Positions 1 to 10,903 of a stretch of 64,000 nt of DNA are shown here, piece by piece. Within the stretch, counting starts at the first letter, position 1. Every line of letters begins with the position of its first letter. The translations under genes and the position numbers were made by a program. This DNA is from Chloranthus sessilifolius (taxonomy: Eukaryota > Streptophyta > Magnoliopsida > Chloranthales > Chloranthaceae). The stretch lies in NCBI GenBank assembly GCA_021018995.1, contig CM037588.1, positions 147,331,725 through 147,395,724 of the forward strand, written 5' to 3'. The notes beneath the pieces were generated by a model. That model worked only from the letters and a program-made list of their open reading frames with translations. It was not told the origin of the DNA and made no database searches.

Positions 1-421
1 AAGAGGGCTTTCTTTCGGGTTATAATGTGGCCGGGGTTCAAACAGGTTGGGTTTTTCTGGGGATTTGGATCTAAGTTTTGAGTGAATTCTAGATTCGGGG
101 ACTCCTCTTCCTTTCCAAAGGCTTTTTTATGCCCTAGTCATTTCTTTTTTCTTGGTCCCCCTCTTTCTCTTTTTTTTTTTTAGGGGTTTTGCTTTTTTCT
201 TCTTCTTTTGGTTTGGGATTTCCCCCCCTCCCTTTTTTTTCTGGAATTTTGGGTGGGATATATGAAAGAAATGGTTGTTGGCCCGAAGTGTGTAGCAAAA
301 AGGTAAAGGTTTTTAGGGAATATTTCTTTTGGGCTACTTGACTTTGAAATGATGGCCTCTTTTATGGGGCCCTTAAGCGGTCACGCATCTACTTTTATCG
401 AAACTTACCTTGTCCCAAGAC
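1..421 (-). other. T1 3' untranslated region, no gene
   Basis: This stretch lies downstream of the integrase stop on the minus strand. It is rich in purine runs on that strand (long C/T runs at 160-240 on the plus strand), as is common upstream of the 3' LTR in this lineage. No LTR start (TGTAGACACC) is found here, so the 3' LTR and its polypurine tract must lie left of the window. No coding signal was seen. Confidence 0.7.
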
Positions 422-1789
422 CTATGAGTAGAACTTACAGAGGTATCCAGCGTTGATGGGCCTAAGTGGTCTCCCCCATGGTGGCGAGGTAACCAGATAT
501 CCTGGCAGAACCTCTCGGACGACGTAGGGTCCTTCCCAATTTGGCTTAAACTTCCCTCTCAGATCGGCGTGGAGAGACGGGAAAATTTTCTTCAGTACAG
601 TGTCTCCTACCTTCAGGTCTCGACTACGGACGCATTTATTGTAAACACGTGCAATTCTCCTCTGATAGACCTGAGTGTGGCACAAGGCTAGGAGTCTTTT
701 CTCGTCAATCAAGTCTAGCTGTTTAAAATGGGCTCTTTCCCTCTCAGCTTCAGGTAGATGGGATTCCAAGAGGATACGGAGCGACGGTACCTCGACCTCA
801 ACGAGTAGCATGGCCTCAGTTCCATACACAAGGGAGAATGGTGTTGCCCCTGTTGCGGTATGGATAGACGTTCTATAGGCCCAAAGTGCAAAGGATAACT
901 GCTCACTCCAATCTCTGTAAGTAACTACCATCTTCTCCAGGATGTGGATCAGAGTTTTGTTGGCTGCCTCCACAGCTTCATTCGTCTGTGGCCTGTATGG
1001 GGATGATCGATGATGCTTGATTCGGAACTGCTCACACAAGGCCCGGATGAGTCTATTAGCGAAATTAGTGTCGTTGTCAGTGATGATATCTTTGGGTATG
1101 CCGAATCTACAAATGATGTTGTTCTTGATGAATTTCTCGACATGACTGGCCTTAATGCTCGTATAGAAGGCTGCCTCTACCCATTTTGTGAAGTATTCCA
1201 CAGCGACGAGGATGAACTGATGCCCGTTGGAAGCCTTAGGATTGATTTTTCCGATGACGTCGAGACCCCAGGTGGCGAACTGCCAAGGAGTGGCCATGCT
1301 GTGTAAGTCAATGGCCGGAGCGTGTATTAGACTGGAGTGCTCTTGGCATTTGTAGCATTTTCGTACGTGCTTGCAGCAATCGGTCTCCAAAGTGGTCCAA
1401 AAGTATCCCTGCCTTAGAATTTTTTTCGCAAGCATGTGTCCACTGACGTGTGCCCCGCAGACTCCCTCATGGATCTCTCTCATGATCTCAATCGCTTCTC
1501 TCTGGGTTAGGCATCGGAGCAAAATATTGTCGTGAGACTGTCTATACAGGAGATCGCCGTAAATGACGTAGTTTATTGCCAATCGCTGGATGGTGCGTCT
1601 GTCTACCTTCGATGTTCCATCCGAGACAGTTCGGGTCTCGAGGAAATTCTTGATGTCTGAGAACCAGGGTGGCTTGTCATCTACCTCCGTAGGTCCCTCG
1701 ATTAGATGACAGAAAGCCGGCTCGTTCCTCTGCTCTATCATGATCGGCCTCATCATAACTCCGCATGGAATCTCAACCATAGAGGCCAT
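422..1789 (-). pseudogene. T1 integrase (C-terminal part of Pol)
   Basis: The 455-codon frame carries a retroviral-type integrase, which inserts the element's DNA copy into the host genome. In order: an HHCC zinc-binding region (HEGVCGAH near residue 107, then the pair CYKC near residue 143), the catalytic core with Asp in WGLDVIG (about 176), Asp in ITDNDTNF (about 238) and Glu in NEAVEAANK (about 274), the 35-residue D-E spacing expected of DD35E, and a C-terminal region with GDTVLKK and KFKPNWEGPY. No chromodomain follows, as is normal for Tat. The frame is open over the whole integrase, but the polyprotein upstream holds stops (for example TAG at 1850-1852), so the ATG at 1789 is internal and not the real start. 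Lineage assignment is confident; activity is not expected. Confidence 0.93.
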
Positions 1790-2275
1790 GGTAGCAAGGG
1801 CATCAGCAAACCGATTCCTTATTCGTGGTACATAGGAGAAGGTGACCTCCTAAAAGCAGGTTATTAGATCCTCAAGATGCTCATGGTATGGGATCAGTTT
1901 CTCATCCTTGGTCCTCCAATCTCCGTTGGTCTGGCATATAATTAACTGCGAATCTCTAAAGACCCTAAGGTGAGTTATATTTAGATCAAGAGCCGCCTAT
2001 AAACCAGTTGTACAGGCCTCGTACTCCGCCATATTATTGGTGCATGGGAAGTATAATTTGATTGAGATGGGTATATGTGATCCTCTTGGCGAGATAAGAA
2101 TGGCGCCAACTCCTTGGCCCTCAACATGCGATGCCCCATCGAAGTGCATTACCCAGGGCTCCTTCGTCTCCTCTGTATCCTCGTCAGTCATGAACAGAAT
2201 GTCCTCATCGAGGAATTCGGTCCTTAGAGGCTCATAGTCCGGTAGAGGGTTCTCAGCAAGATGATCAGCGAGTGC
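1790..2275 (-). pseudogene. T1 second (archaeal-type) RNase H domain, two in-frame stops
   Basis: Translation in the Pol frame shows the RNase H pattern: Asp in HFDGAS, Glu in MAEYEA, Asp in FRDSQL and Asp in FADALA, giving the expected acidic set. This domain is extra to the RNase H that follows the RT and is diagnostic of the Tat lineage, where it is thought to assist removal of RNA from the DNA hybrid. TAG codons at 1997-1999 and 1850-1852 break it, and a further TAG at 2276-2278 separates it from the upstream RT-RNase H frame. The frame is otherwise continuous into the integrase, so these are point lesions. Confidence 0.88.
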
Positions 2276-3436
2276 CTACCCCTTGATCGACTTCTGGATG
2301 ACATAAGTAATATCAAATTCAGACAGGAGTAGTTGCCATCGTGCAGTTCGGCCAGTGAGAGCAGGTTTCTCGAATAGGTACTTCAACAGATCCATCTGTG
2401 CTAGAAGTAGAACGGCTTGGGATAACAGGTAGTGTCGAAGTCTTTGAGTAGCCCAAACGAGCGCCAAACATGCTTTCTCCAAATGAGAATAGTGTGTCTC
2501 GTAATCAGTGAATTTCTTGCTTAGATAATAGATGGCATGTTCCTTTCTTCCTGTCTCATCATGCTGTCCTAACACACAGCCCATGAAAAACTCAGTCATG
2601 GATAGGTACATTATCAGGGGTCTATCAGGTACGGGCGGTACCAATACCGGAGGTTTCAGGAGGTAACCTTTAATCTTGTCAAATGCAACATGGCAGTCAT
2701 CATTCCATTCAACTGGTGAGTCCTTTCTCAGTAGCTTGAAGATTGGTGCGCATATCGAAGTTAATTGTGAGATGAATTGGCTGATGTACTGGATCCTGCC
2801 TAAAAAGCCTCTGACTTCCTTCTCTGTAGACAGTGGCAGCATTTCAATGATGGCCTTGATCTTGGTCGGGTCGACCTCAATCCCTCTCCTACTGACAATA
2901 AAACCCAATAGCTTTTCGGACATAGCGCCAAATGTGCATTTCTGGGGATTCAACCGCAATCTATATTTTCTCAACCTCTCGAAAAGCTTCTGAAGGTTTA
3001 TCAAGTGGTCCTCCCTTTCTGGTGATTTGGCAATCATGTCATCGACGTATACTTTGATCTCTCGGTGCATCATGTCATGGAATAGGGCCGTCATTGCTCT
3101 TTGATAGGTTGCCCCAGCATTCTTCAGCCCGAATGGCATTACCTTGTAGCAGAAGGTTCCCTAGGGGGTAATGAACGTCATCTTCTCGCGATCAACCTCT
3201 ACCATCTTTATCTGATTGTATCATGAGAATCCATCCATAAATGAGAGCATTTCATGCTTTGCTGTGTTATCGACCAGGATATCGATGTGGGGTAATGGAA
3301 AGTCGTCCTTAGGGCTCGCCCTGTTGAGGTTTCGGAAATCAATGCACATTCAAACCTTTCCATCCTTCTTCGGTACGGGAATGATATTGGCTAGCCATTG
3401 GGGGTACTTGGATACCATGAGGAAACCTGCATCATA
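2276..3436 (-). pseudogene. T1 reverse transcriptase and RNase H
   Basis: This region makes DNA from the element RNA. The frame contains the RT block MPFGLKNAGATYQ, the catalytic YVDD (KVYVDDMIA), then LRLNPQKCTFG and GFIVSRRGIEVDP, and a connection domain ending in the RNase H region (AIYYLSKKF, YSHLEKACLALVWA). The RNase H part looks worn: the position of its first Asp reads as IMYLSMTE. Upstream of 3139 the same frame continues with stops after GKV, after GFS and within the TP-GTF motif. The commonest change in related elements at these places would be R, G and W codons becoming TGA or TAG, so these are point mutations. The N-terminal RT residues lie in the next feature. Confidence 0.9.
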
Positions 3437-3934
3437 CTACTTAATGACCTCGTCCTTCACCTTCAACATCCACTCGGGTCGGAGGCGTCTCAGCTTCTGT
3501 TTAACCGGCTTAACATCGGGGTAGAGTGGCAACTCATGCTCAACCAGATCGGTATCCAAACCAGGCATGTCCTCATACGACCATGCGATGACGTCTTGGT
3601 ATGACCGAAGGAAGTCTATCATACCTTTCCTCTCCGCTGGGGACAGCGATGTTCCGATTTTGGTGATTCTGGGGGCCTCTGTGGTGCCCAAATTGACATC
3701 CTCCGTCTCTTCGACGATCGGGGTAGGGCCATGCTCAAAGTCGGTTTGGCCTTCCTCGTCCAGACTCGTGACCCCTACCTCTTCTTGTATTTCTACAGGA
3801 AAGGGGTCGGCTTCACGTGGGACGGGTATCACGACATCAATTTCAACTTTATTCGGAATTTTAAAAGATAATATTTTTGGAATTGGTATTTTTTCTATTT
3901 TTATGGTCTTTTGCATTTCTTCGGAGGTCAGCTC
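3437..3934 (-). pseudogene. T1 Pol exon 2 start: linker and RT N-terminus
   Basis: The frame begins just after a good 3' splice site candidate (CGCCAG at 3940-3935, minus strand) with E-L-T-S-E-E before the first Met at 3916. It runs through an acidic linker to the usual RT entry motif (VKQKLRRLRPEW). The linker has no recognised domain. A stop at 3437 separates it from the RT body. It most likely forms the N-terminal part of the RT after splicing to the protease exon. Confidence 0.72.
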
Positions 3935-4083
3935 CTGGCGAGGTGGATCTCTATATATACAAGGTAGAGTGATCCAAAGGCTAAACTCACTTTTTACAGG
4001 TTGTTTTTTTTTGGGGAGTCGGTGCCGTTTTCACGGTATTTGGCGGCTCTCAAGAGTTGGGGCAAGGATGCCTAGTTACTCAC
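3935..4083 (-). other. Candidate intron between T1 protease and RT
   Basis: Seen on the minus strand: exon end CTCGCAG followed by GTGAGTAA, a near-perfect plant donor. The acceptor CGCCAG lies 149 bases on and is followed by GAGCTGACC. Both exons are in phase 0, and reading through the intron meets TAG directly after the donor. An intron between protease and RT is known in Ogre elements, so this fits the lineage. An earlier AG in TATATATAG is an alternative acceptor. Confidence 0.7.
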
Positions 4084-5142
4084 CTGCGAGGCTTGGCCTT
4101 TACCTCTTTGATCGGGAGCGGCATCGGTAGGCTCTTGCAGTTAATCCCTCAACATATTCACAGAGGGATCCTTGGGGACCCTGTCCTTTATGGTCAGGAG
4201 GGGCCCAGAGTGGCTGGTGCTGGAGTGATGGGTGGATCGGAGAACTTCTTCTTCAAACAAGGAAAGAGCGGCTAAGTCCATTTCGAAGTCTGGGGGGATG
4301 ATGTAGGGATTGGTGGGGTGGATTGAAGTAGGCTTATGTGGGGTTACCCTCGTCCACCCATTTAAATCAATTTTTACTACCTCGGCGCTCACAAAGGTTT
4401 CACGGATGTGGGGGCGAGCGTGAGGTTCCTCTTCCAGGATGATTCCTCTGGCCTTGGCAACTGCGGTGGCTCTCATCTTTTCCTTGGCTTCTCTAACTTC
4501 CTCTTCTCTGGGCCTGTAGCCTAAACCAAATTTAGTTTGTTGCCCTTTGGCCTTGATGGGGTCTCTTCTTCCTTGGAGGCGTGGGCCCAGCCCTTTCCCT
4601 TTTTGATGGCCCCATCTGTGGAACATGAACACAGCTGCGTCCCTTCCTCCTCCAGTTTTATCTGGGGTCTTTTCAATTGGTTCGAGGGTAACATTTGAGA
4701 ATTCATACTCAAATCGATGGAGATCGGCGTCCTCTGCCGTGTGCGGTATGTTCCGCACTTTCGAATTCTCAATGTGCTGAGCGCTCTTCCCCATGTCCTC
4801 TCTGCACTCACCTATGATGGTGACAATTTTTTCCTCTAAGATAAATCGGAGCTTTTTATGCAGAGTAGATGGTATTGCTCGGAGCTTATGTATCCACGGT
4901 CGGCCCAATAGCAGATTGAAAGTAGACTTGATGTCCATCACCTGAAAGGGGGTGGTGAAGGTTTGTGGTCCGAGGATCAGGTCAAGGTCTACTTCTCCTA
5001 TGATATCCCTTCTAGTGTTGTCGAATCCCCGGGCACTTGATATGGATGGCCGGAAGGTGTCGGGGTTCGCACTAATTTTGATTGCCGTCCTTAGAGGGCA
5101 TACGTTCGACCGAATTGTGTCTATTAGGACCAATGGCACCAC
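4084..5142 (-). pseudogene. T1 aspartic protease followed by a G-patch domain
   Basis: The protease part matches the Tat type: SNVCPLRTAIKI, then FQVMDIKSTFNLLLGRPWIH and ALPS-like segments. Its usual catalytic D-x-G-S is replaced by D-T-I-R-S (near residues 8-12), so the enzyme as encoded should be dead. About 170 residues in, a glycine-rich G-patch follows (WGHQKGKGLGPRLQG then GLGYRPREEE). G-patch domains bind RNA or helicases and are known from some Tat/Ogre polyproteins. The C-terminus reaches a TAA at 4141, after which the frame continues to the intron donor. The true start lies upstream in a degraded Gag-protease linker (5143-5341), and the Met at 5142 is arbitrary. Confidence 0.85.
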
Positions 5143-5341
5143 GGGTTCCCTACTTCCTGTTATATTCGGGGGTTTAGAATGGTCATTCCCTCGAGTCTCA
5201 TCGGTGAAAAGAGATGGCGTTTGGGGCCAACACTTGCCTATTATTTCCCCTACTTCATCCGGAGTTATGTGGTGGAGACATGCGTCCTGAGCGCTCCCAT
5301 TAGGGCTTGAAAGTGGAGTGAGACGTGATTAACAAATCCCA

Positions 5342-6420
5342 CTAATATGTGCGGGTGTTCTCTTGAGCTCGTCTCAATATGTTCCTGGACCATTTTTCAA
5401 AGGGATTTCCTGCGCTGTCTTTCTTCTTCTCTTCTCCTCGCCTGATGCTTCGGTTGGCGAAATCCCCGTCGATCGTAATGAATTCAACAGCCTCTTCTTG
5501 GTTGCACCCGACATTCATGTCTGTCTGTTCATAGCTCAACGGTACTTGATGTGGGTCATAAGTAGGTTTTGGGATGAGAAAAGGAGTGCATGAGGATTCT
5601 GGGGAGGATTGGGCTAGATATACTGGTTTCTCGGGTCCAACCAAGTTAACTCCAATGGGGGGTGGAGTGGTAGTGGGGGAAATTGGCGGAATTGGATTTA
5701 TGGGCATGGAGGGGGCTTGTACTGGTATTACCTGGGCATGGTAGGACCAGTGGTGATTGGGTGATGAGGGGATTGGGTGAGGGGTTGCTTGCTTGGGTGG
5801 CGGTGGAGTTGGATTGAGGCCAAAATAGTGAAGGGATGGCGGGAGTGTGACTGGGATGGAGGGATGGGGAGACGTTTGAGGTGTGGTGGGTGCGGGGTAA
5901 TGGGGATATGAAGGATTTGTATATGGGGGGGTATGATGGGATGGTGATGGGTTTGTGGATGAAGTGGGGTAAATTGGGGACGATGGTGTTGTGCATGGAG
6001 CGGGATGATTGGGACATGGCGGGGTAGTGAGAGGGGTGGGGGGGTATAAAGGGTTTGTGGCATGGTGGGATAATGATGGGTTGGTAGATGAAATGGGGTA
6101 GATTGGGGATGATGGAGTTGTTCATGGGGGTAATTCGGGGGAGATGGAGGGGTGTATGGGGTAAATTGGGTGGTGGGATTTGAAGGTGTGTATGGAATGG
6201 GGTAACTTGGGGATGGCGGAGTAATGTATTGGGTGGAGAGATTTGAGGGTGTGTATGGGGTAGGATAATACGGAGATGGTGGATTTGCGTATGGTACGGG
6301 ATGATTTGGGTGTGATGGAGGGGTGTATGGGATAAATTGGGCGTGGGGTGGATATGCATATGATTGCGGCGGGGTTGTGCCCGTTTGGATTTGATAGGCG
6401 GGAGCAGGGGTGGAAAAATA
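5342..6420 (-). pseudogene. T1 Gag C-terminal proline-rich tail
   Basis: Downstream of the zinc knuckle the Gag frame continues as a highly repetitive tail rich in Pro, His, Thr and Tyr (repeated P-S-P-N-Y-P and H-P-P-like units), encoded by a purine-rich pseudo-repeat on the plus strand. One stop sits at 6421 and a frame change near 5710. The last 120 residues (5342-5707) are less repetitive and include an acidic patch and a basic R-R-G-E-E-K-K-K run. No known domain was recognised. Such tails are common between Gag and protease in Tat elements. Confidence 0.6.
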
Positions 6421-7266
6421 CTACCCTAAATCTAAGGGCTCCTCTTGGTATGCCGGTGTGGGAAAATAATTGGCTAGATACAATGGCTCGATCATCCCAA
6501 CAAATAGTTCACCTTCGTTCGACCTGGGGAGTGAAAACTCCTCCTGATTGCTGATATAATCTGAAGGGTCAAACTCTTCTTCTTCCTCCTCTATCCAATG
6601 TATGTTAGGCCTAGGGCCTCCTGGGTGCGATGGTAGAGGAGCTTGATGGATATTCTGGTTTGGCCCTTGAGAAAGTGGCGGGGGAATGATTTTTCCTGTC
6701 TCTATTAGATCTTGGACTGCGTGTTTTAACGGGAAGCACCGGTCCGTAGGGTGACCCGGTCCCTGATGAAAATTACAATGCAGATTCGGATCATAGTTCC
6801 TCGGTATGGGATGGAGTGGCGAGCGAGGTTGGAGTAAATTGACCAAGCCTTTCTGTAACAATACTGGCAACATGAAACTCAAGGATTGCCCTAATGGTGT
6901 GAACACTCGTTTGAACCGTGCTTTCATCTGTTCTTGCGTAAACGAGGCTCTTGGTCCGTTGCTTGGCCTTGGTACTTGCTCAAAACGGGCCGGGGGTGAT
7001 TGTGTAACCTGGAGCTGTATCGGGGGAGCATTGGTATTGGCTTAGGGGTAAACAATGTTCTGTACCTCTGTCCCTGGTCTTCTTTCAATTCTTGGTTCGG
7101 CCGCTTTTCGAACCCCAGTGGCCCCATTGGACACATTCCTTCCTAACCTGCCCTCTCTAATGGCGTCTTCGCAACGATTGGCATTTCGGACCAGATCAGC
7201 AAAACTGGACTGCTGCTGATATACTAAAAAATCTGCGATGACTGGGAGGGCTCCCTTGGTTATCAA
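6421..7266 (-). pseudogene. T1 Gag nucleocapsid region with zinc knuckle
   Basis: The frame holds a single modified zinc knuckle, C-N-F-H-Q-G-P-G-H-P-T-D-R-C, followed by FPLKHAVQDLIETGKI. This is the usual form in Tat-lineage Gag and would bind the packaged RNA. The preceding part (7042-7266) is the end of the capsid region (FADLVRNANRCEDAIREGR). Stops at 7042 and 6421 are isolated in an otherwise continuous frame. Four glutamates in a row form an acidic patch after the knuckle. Confidence 0.85.
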
Positions 7267-8313
7267 TTCAATCTGCTCATCATTGGGAATCCGATGAGTT
7301 ACCTGAGCGGCTAATGCCCTCTACCTCCCCAAGTAAGTACTGAATGTTTCATCATGTCTTTGCTTTAATCGGGCCAAATCTGACTTCCTTAGTTCTATGT
7401 CCATGTTATAGACATATTGTTCTTGAAATAAGCGTGTCAGATCTTTCTGATTTTTTATCATGGACGGTTCCAGGGATGTGAACCATCTCAGTGCTGGGCC
7501 CGTTAAACTCTTCTGGAACACTTTGATGAGGAGTCGTTCATCTCCGCCATACTGACACATATCGCCACAGTAAGATTTTAAGTGGGCAATGGGGTTGCCA
7601 GTGCCGTTATATTTATCAAATGATGACATCTTGAATTTCTGTGGCAGGAGGACATTAGAGAATAGACATAAGTCTGAAAAGTCCGTTGAGTGTAGTTCCA
7701 TTCCTCCCATCTTCATCAGTTGCTTCTGTATTCTGTCTATTTGTTCTTTCAACTGTTCTGGTTCTTTTGAGGCTATAGTGGGGACTGCTTCCCCTTGATT
7801 TTGTTCGACCCTAGGTGTGATGATGGTGGGTCGGGGAGGGTTAAAACTGGCAACTCCTCCACTGTTGCGGATCTCATCCTCCTCGTACTGTTGGTCATGG
7901 TATTGGTGAGGGGCGAGTTCTGCTATTTGGACTTGGGGGGTGAGGGGTTGGATGACCTGGTGGGGCCATATGGTTTGTAGGGGATGAGAAGGGATAAATG
8001 GGTGAGCGGTTTGTGGGTAAGTAATGTGCTGAGTTGGGTGCACATTCTGGGGGTGATGGGGGAGTGATTGAGATGGCGGGATGTTGTGGGTGAGGAATGG
8101 GATGGATTGGATTTCCCGTTGGAGGTGGGATGGGGGCGTACGGGGTATAGGTGAATGAAGGGTATTGGTGGGGGGTATGGGGTTAGTGAATGGGCCTTGA
8201 TGAGCGTGGGCGGATGGGCCTTGGGTTTGAGGGATTTGGGTTTGATGGTTTTGGAAGGCTTGGATTGACGGGCCTTGGGCCTGGGTGTGTGGATTAATAT
8301 GACTTTGGGCCAA
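7267..8313 (-). pseudogene. T1 Gag capsid core
   Basis: The conserved retrotransposon Gag domain is at 7321-7700: KFKMSSFDKYNGTGNPIAHL, then YCGDM, LLIKVFQKSLTGPALRWFTSLEP and LFQEQYVYNMDIELRKSDL, a block typical of Tat-lineage Gag that assembles the virus-like particle. Ahead of it lies about 200 residues of Pro/His/Gln-rich sequence. One TAG at 7321-7323 interrupts the domain after YLGR, and the frame continues on the other side into AAQVTHRIPNDEQ. Confidence 0.9.
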
Positions 8314-9438
8314 TGGGCCTTGTTGAGTTTGGGCTACTAGGCCATGAGGGGGCTGGGTTTGGGTCCATGGGCCCTGGGCTTGGGTTTGGTAGGTTTGGGT
8401 CCAAAGGCCCTGGGGGGCTTGGACTTGGGCCTGGGTCTGATGGGCTTGGGCTTGGGCCCATGGGTTTTGAGGGTTTTGGGCCTGGACTTGAGCCTGATGG
8501 GCTTGGGTCCATGGGCCTTGAGGATTCTGGGCCTAGGTATGATGGGCTTGGGCTTAGGCCCATGGGTTTTGAGGGTCCTAGGCCTGGGTCTGGTGGACTT
8601 GGGCTTGGGCCCATGGGTTTTGAGGGTTCTGGGCCTGGGCCTGGGTCTGATGGGCTTGGGCTCATGGGTTTTGAGGGTTTTGGGCCTGGGCCCATGGCTC
8701 TAGAGGTGTTTGGGCTGGGGCCCATGGATTTGTGTGGGTTTGGGTCTGGAATTGAGGTGGGGGATTTTAGGAGGTATGGACGATGGGTGGTTGGGCATGG
8801 TTAGGAGGGAATGGGGTATGGAGGTTTTGGAGATTTGGATGCTGGGTCTGAGAGGTAGGGTTACGAGAAGTAGCCCACAGGGCATACATCGTTCTCATGT
8901 CCGCCATCGAGGGCATGGATTCAGGTGTGAGATTGGGGGGTGATGGCTCACTTAAGGATGGAGGGGGTTGGGAGAAATTGGGCGTGACCCGGGTAAATGG
9001 GGGGATATGTTGGGATGCGGATGGGCCATGTGGTGGGAATGGTATGTGAGATGAGGTGGATGGGATGTAGGATGTTGGGGGCATGGATGATGAGAGGGAT
9101 GGAACGTGGGAAGTAGGCGGGGGATGGGACTCCCTATGGGGTCTTTGGAAGTATGGGGATGCGGTAAGGGTGTTTGGATGGGAGATGGGGATGTAGGGAT
9201 CGGTTGGGAAATGAGGGGTTTCAGTAGGGGATGACAAAGGGGTATGTTGGGAGAATGTGAGGGGAAGGGATGGGGTGGAGGTGAACACGGGCGCCCCAAA
9301 TGGGCCCGTGATATCGAACCTGGTTTGGGTGAAGGTGTCGGAGATCGGGTCTTCTCCTACATGGGAATGGGATGGGGATGGGGATGGGGATGGGGATGGG
9401 GATGGGGATGGTGGTGGGGATGTATCGGCTCTTGACAT
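8314..9438 (-). pseudogene. T1 Gag N-terminal low-complexity region
   Basis: The likely Gag start is ATG at 9438 (MSRADTSPPPSP). The first residues are a Ser-Pro repeat encoded by a GGGGAT microsatellite, followed by Ser/Pro/Thr/His-rich sequence to 8767. After a frame change comes a G-P-S-P-S-x-P-G-P repeat (8294-8725) encoded by roughly 36-bp tandem units. No fold is recognisable. The repeats keep several frames open on both strands, so open frames here are weak evidence of coding. A longer upstream frame (Met at 9763, starting MDSLTFNRMKGF) overlaps this one and could be part of an extended leader peptide, but nothing supports it strongly. Confidence 0.55.
9366..9412. repeat. GGGGAT hexanucleotide microsatellite
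   Basis: About eight near-perfect copies of GGGGAT on the plus strand, within the Gag N-terminal coding strand of T1. Regular runs of four G could form a G-quadruplex on the plus strand DNA. Confidence 0.9.
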
Positions 9439-9763
9439 GATTCGCTGGCGAGTGTTGTATCGATGTCACGGATAAGGGCCGAATACCTTCCTGGTTCTTC
9501 TCCTCTGGTAGGGTTTGAGGTCGAGTAGTGATCGCCCAAATGCTGGCGTATATCTGATTTTTTATTTTTCTATATATTATTTTTTTTGGATTTTTCAAAT
9601 GAAAATTATCTCCCCTATTTAAATAAATGATGAACTGGTGCCCTAGAAAAATTCCCGTCTTGGGTGATATATGCACCTTTAGTAGGTCCCATGGCGGGAT
9701 CCGACACACTTCGGAAGAAGCGAAAGGGAACCCTTTCATTCTATTGAAGGTGAGGGAATCCAC

Positions 9764-10882
9764 GCAAACGACCCGATCCCCCGGAGAAAATCAATAAGAA
9801 GTCGCCTTCTTTTGATTGGGCGGGGGCATGTGGGTTTTAGGAATGTGGGAGGCTACTGCGGACACTAATACCGCTAATAGGGGACTTGGGGTGATGGATT
9901 GGGCCTCAGTCGGGGTTCTTTGTGGCCCGATATATCTTTGGCGTATATATATTATGCACGCCTGACCAAAAAATATACAGATTTGGCTGGGCGTATATAT
10001 TATATACGCCTGTGTAATTCTGGGGCTTTTTTGTTGGGTGTATATATTATATACGCCTGGCAAAAGGTTCTGTCAGTTATATTTTGACAGTGGACAGCAG
10101 GCTCGAAAATAGGTGTTTGAACTGGTTTCCTGGGAGGGATGCTCCCGGGGACTGCTGTGTATGTTATCGGGTCCCTCCTTTCTGTTTCCTAGGGATACAA
10201 GGCTGAATTTTGGTTTTTCTACGCTCTCACCAATGCGGATTTTACGGCTTGATCGGAATTGGCAACCCAATCGATATACCTCCGGCGCAAGCGCCTTCTC
10301 AGGTACTGGAAGGGGTGGTTCTTTTCAGGATCATCACCACTAGGGCAGCCGCCTTACTGTGAATCGGGTAAATTGTATCTGTGCCTAAACCCCCCGAAAA
10401 CTACCCAAAAACGTGAAAATAAATTTAATTATGTCCCCCACACTGTTGGTTCACTTTTAATTATAAATTTTTAAAGGGGAGTGAAATTAAGTCCAAAAAT
10501 TGGGTCGGGGATGACGAGCCCGTGCCGCCTCAACGGGCCGGTGTTCAATGGTGAGATATGATGACTGAAATGAAAAGCGCACGTAGGCCCGCCAAACGGC
10601 TAAGGCTCGTAAATGATTGAAATTTAAATGACATAAAAGTAAATGCGAGCGGACCCGCCAAACGGCTAAGGTGGCTTAAATGACAAGAATCGGAAAAACA
10701 GGAATTTAAAGGCGCACGTAGGCCCGCTAATCGGCTAAGGCACTTAAAGGACTGAATCGTAGGGGTGACTGCGTTAGTAAAAACAACAAAAATATAGAAA
10801 AAATAGCAGAAAATAAGAAAAAAAAAACAGCCATGGTTAGTAATAAAAAGAAAGGCCAACAAGAGGGAAGCGCTAGGGTGAT
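9764..10882 (-). other. T1 5' leader between PBS and Gag
   Basis: No convincing coding sequence. It contains three palindromic AT-rich motifs at 9940-10058 and three direct repeats of a roughly 80-bp unit around 10570-10760, each with the phrase CCCGCYAAWCGGCTAAGG. The region would be the packaging leader of the RNA. Frames visible here mostly reflect the palindromes. Confidence 0.65.
9940..10058. repeat. T1 internal palindrome cluster (three copies)
   Basis: Three copies of a dyad with half-site GGCGTATATA and one central base: 9940-9962, 9987-10010 and 10036-10058. The same motif occurs four times in the LTR of T1 at 11898-12116. The first copy has mismatches; the second is nearly perfect. 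Confidence 0.9.
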
Positions 10883-10901
10883 GTCCCCAGCAGAGTCGCC
10901 A
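10883..10901 (-). promoter_or_regulatory. T1 primer binding site (tRNA-Arg type)
   Basis: The minus strand reads TGGCGACTCTGCTGGGGAC two bases after the LTR end, complementary to the 3' end of a plant tRNA-Arg. The Ogre-family PBS TGGCGACTCCACTGGGGA is close to it. It fixes the element orientation and the LTR boundary. Confidence 0.9.
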
Positions 10902-10903
10902 TC

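Noticed and set aside
8313..8804. 163-codon plus-strand Gly/Leu-rich frame
   Set aside because: It is antisense to the Gag tandem repeats; simple GC-rich units keep both strands open.
9791..10063. 90-codon minus-strand frame with repeated Tyr-Ile-Ile-Tyr words
   Set aside because: The words are translations of the AT-rich palindromes in the leader; no start context or family similarity.
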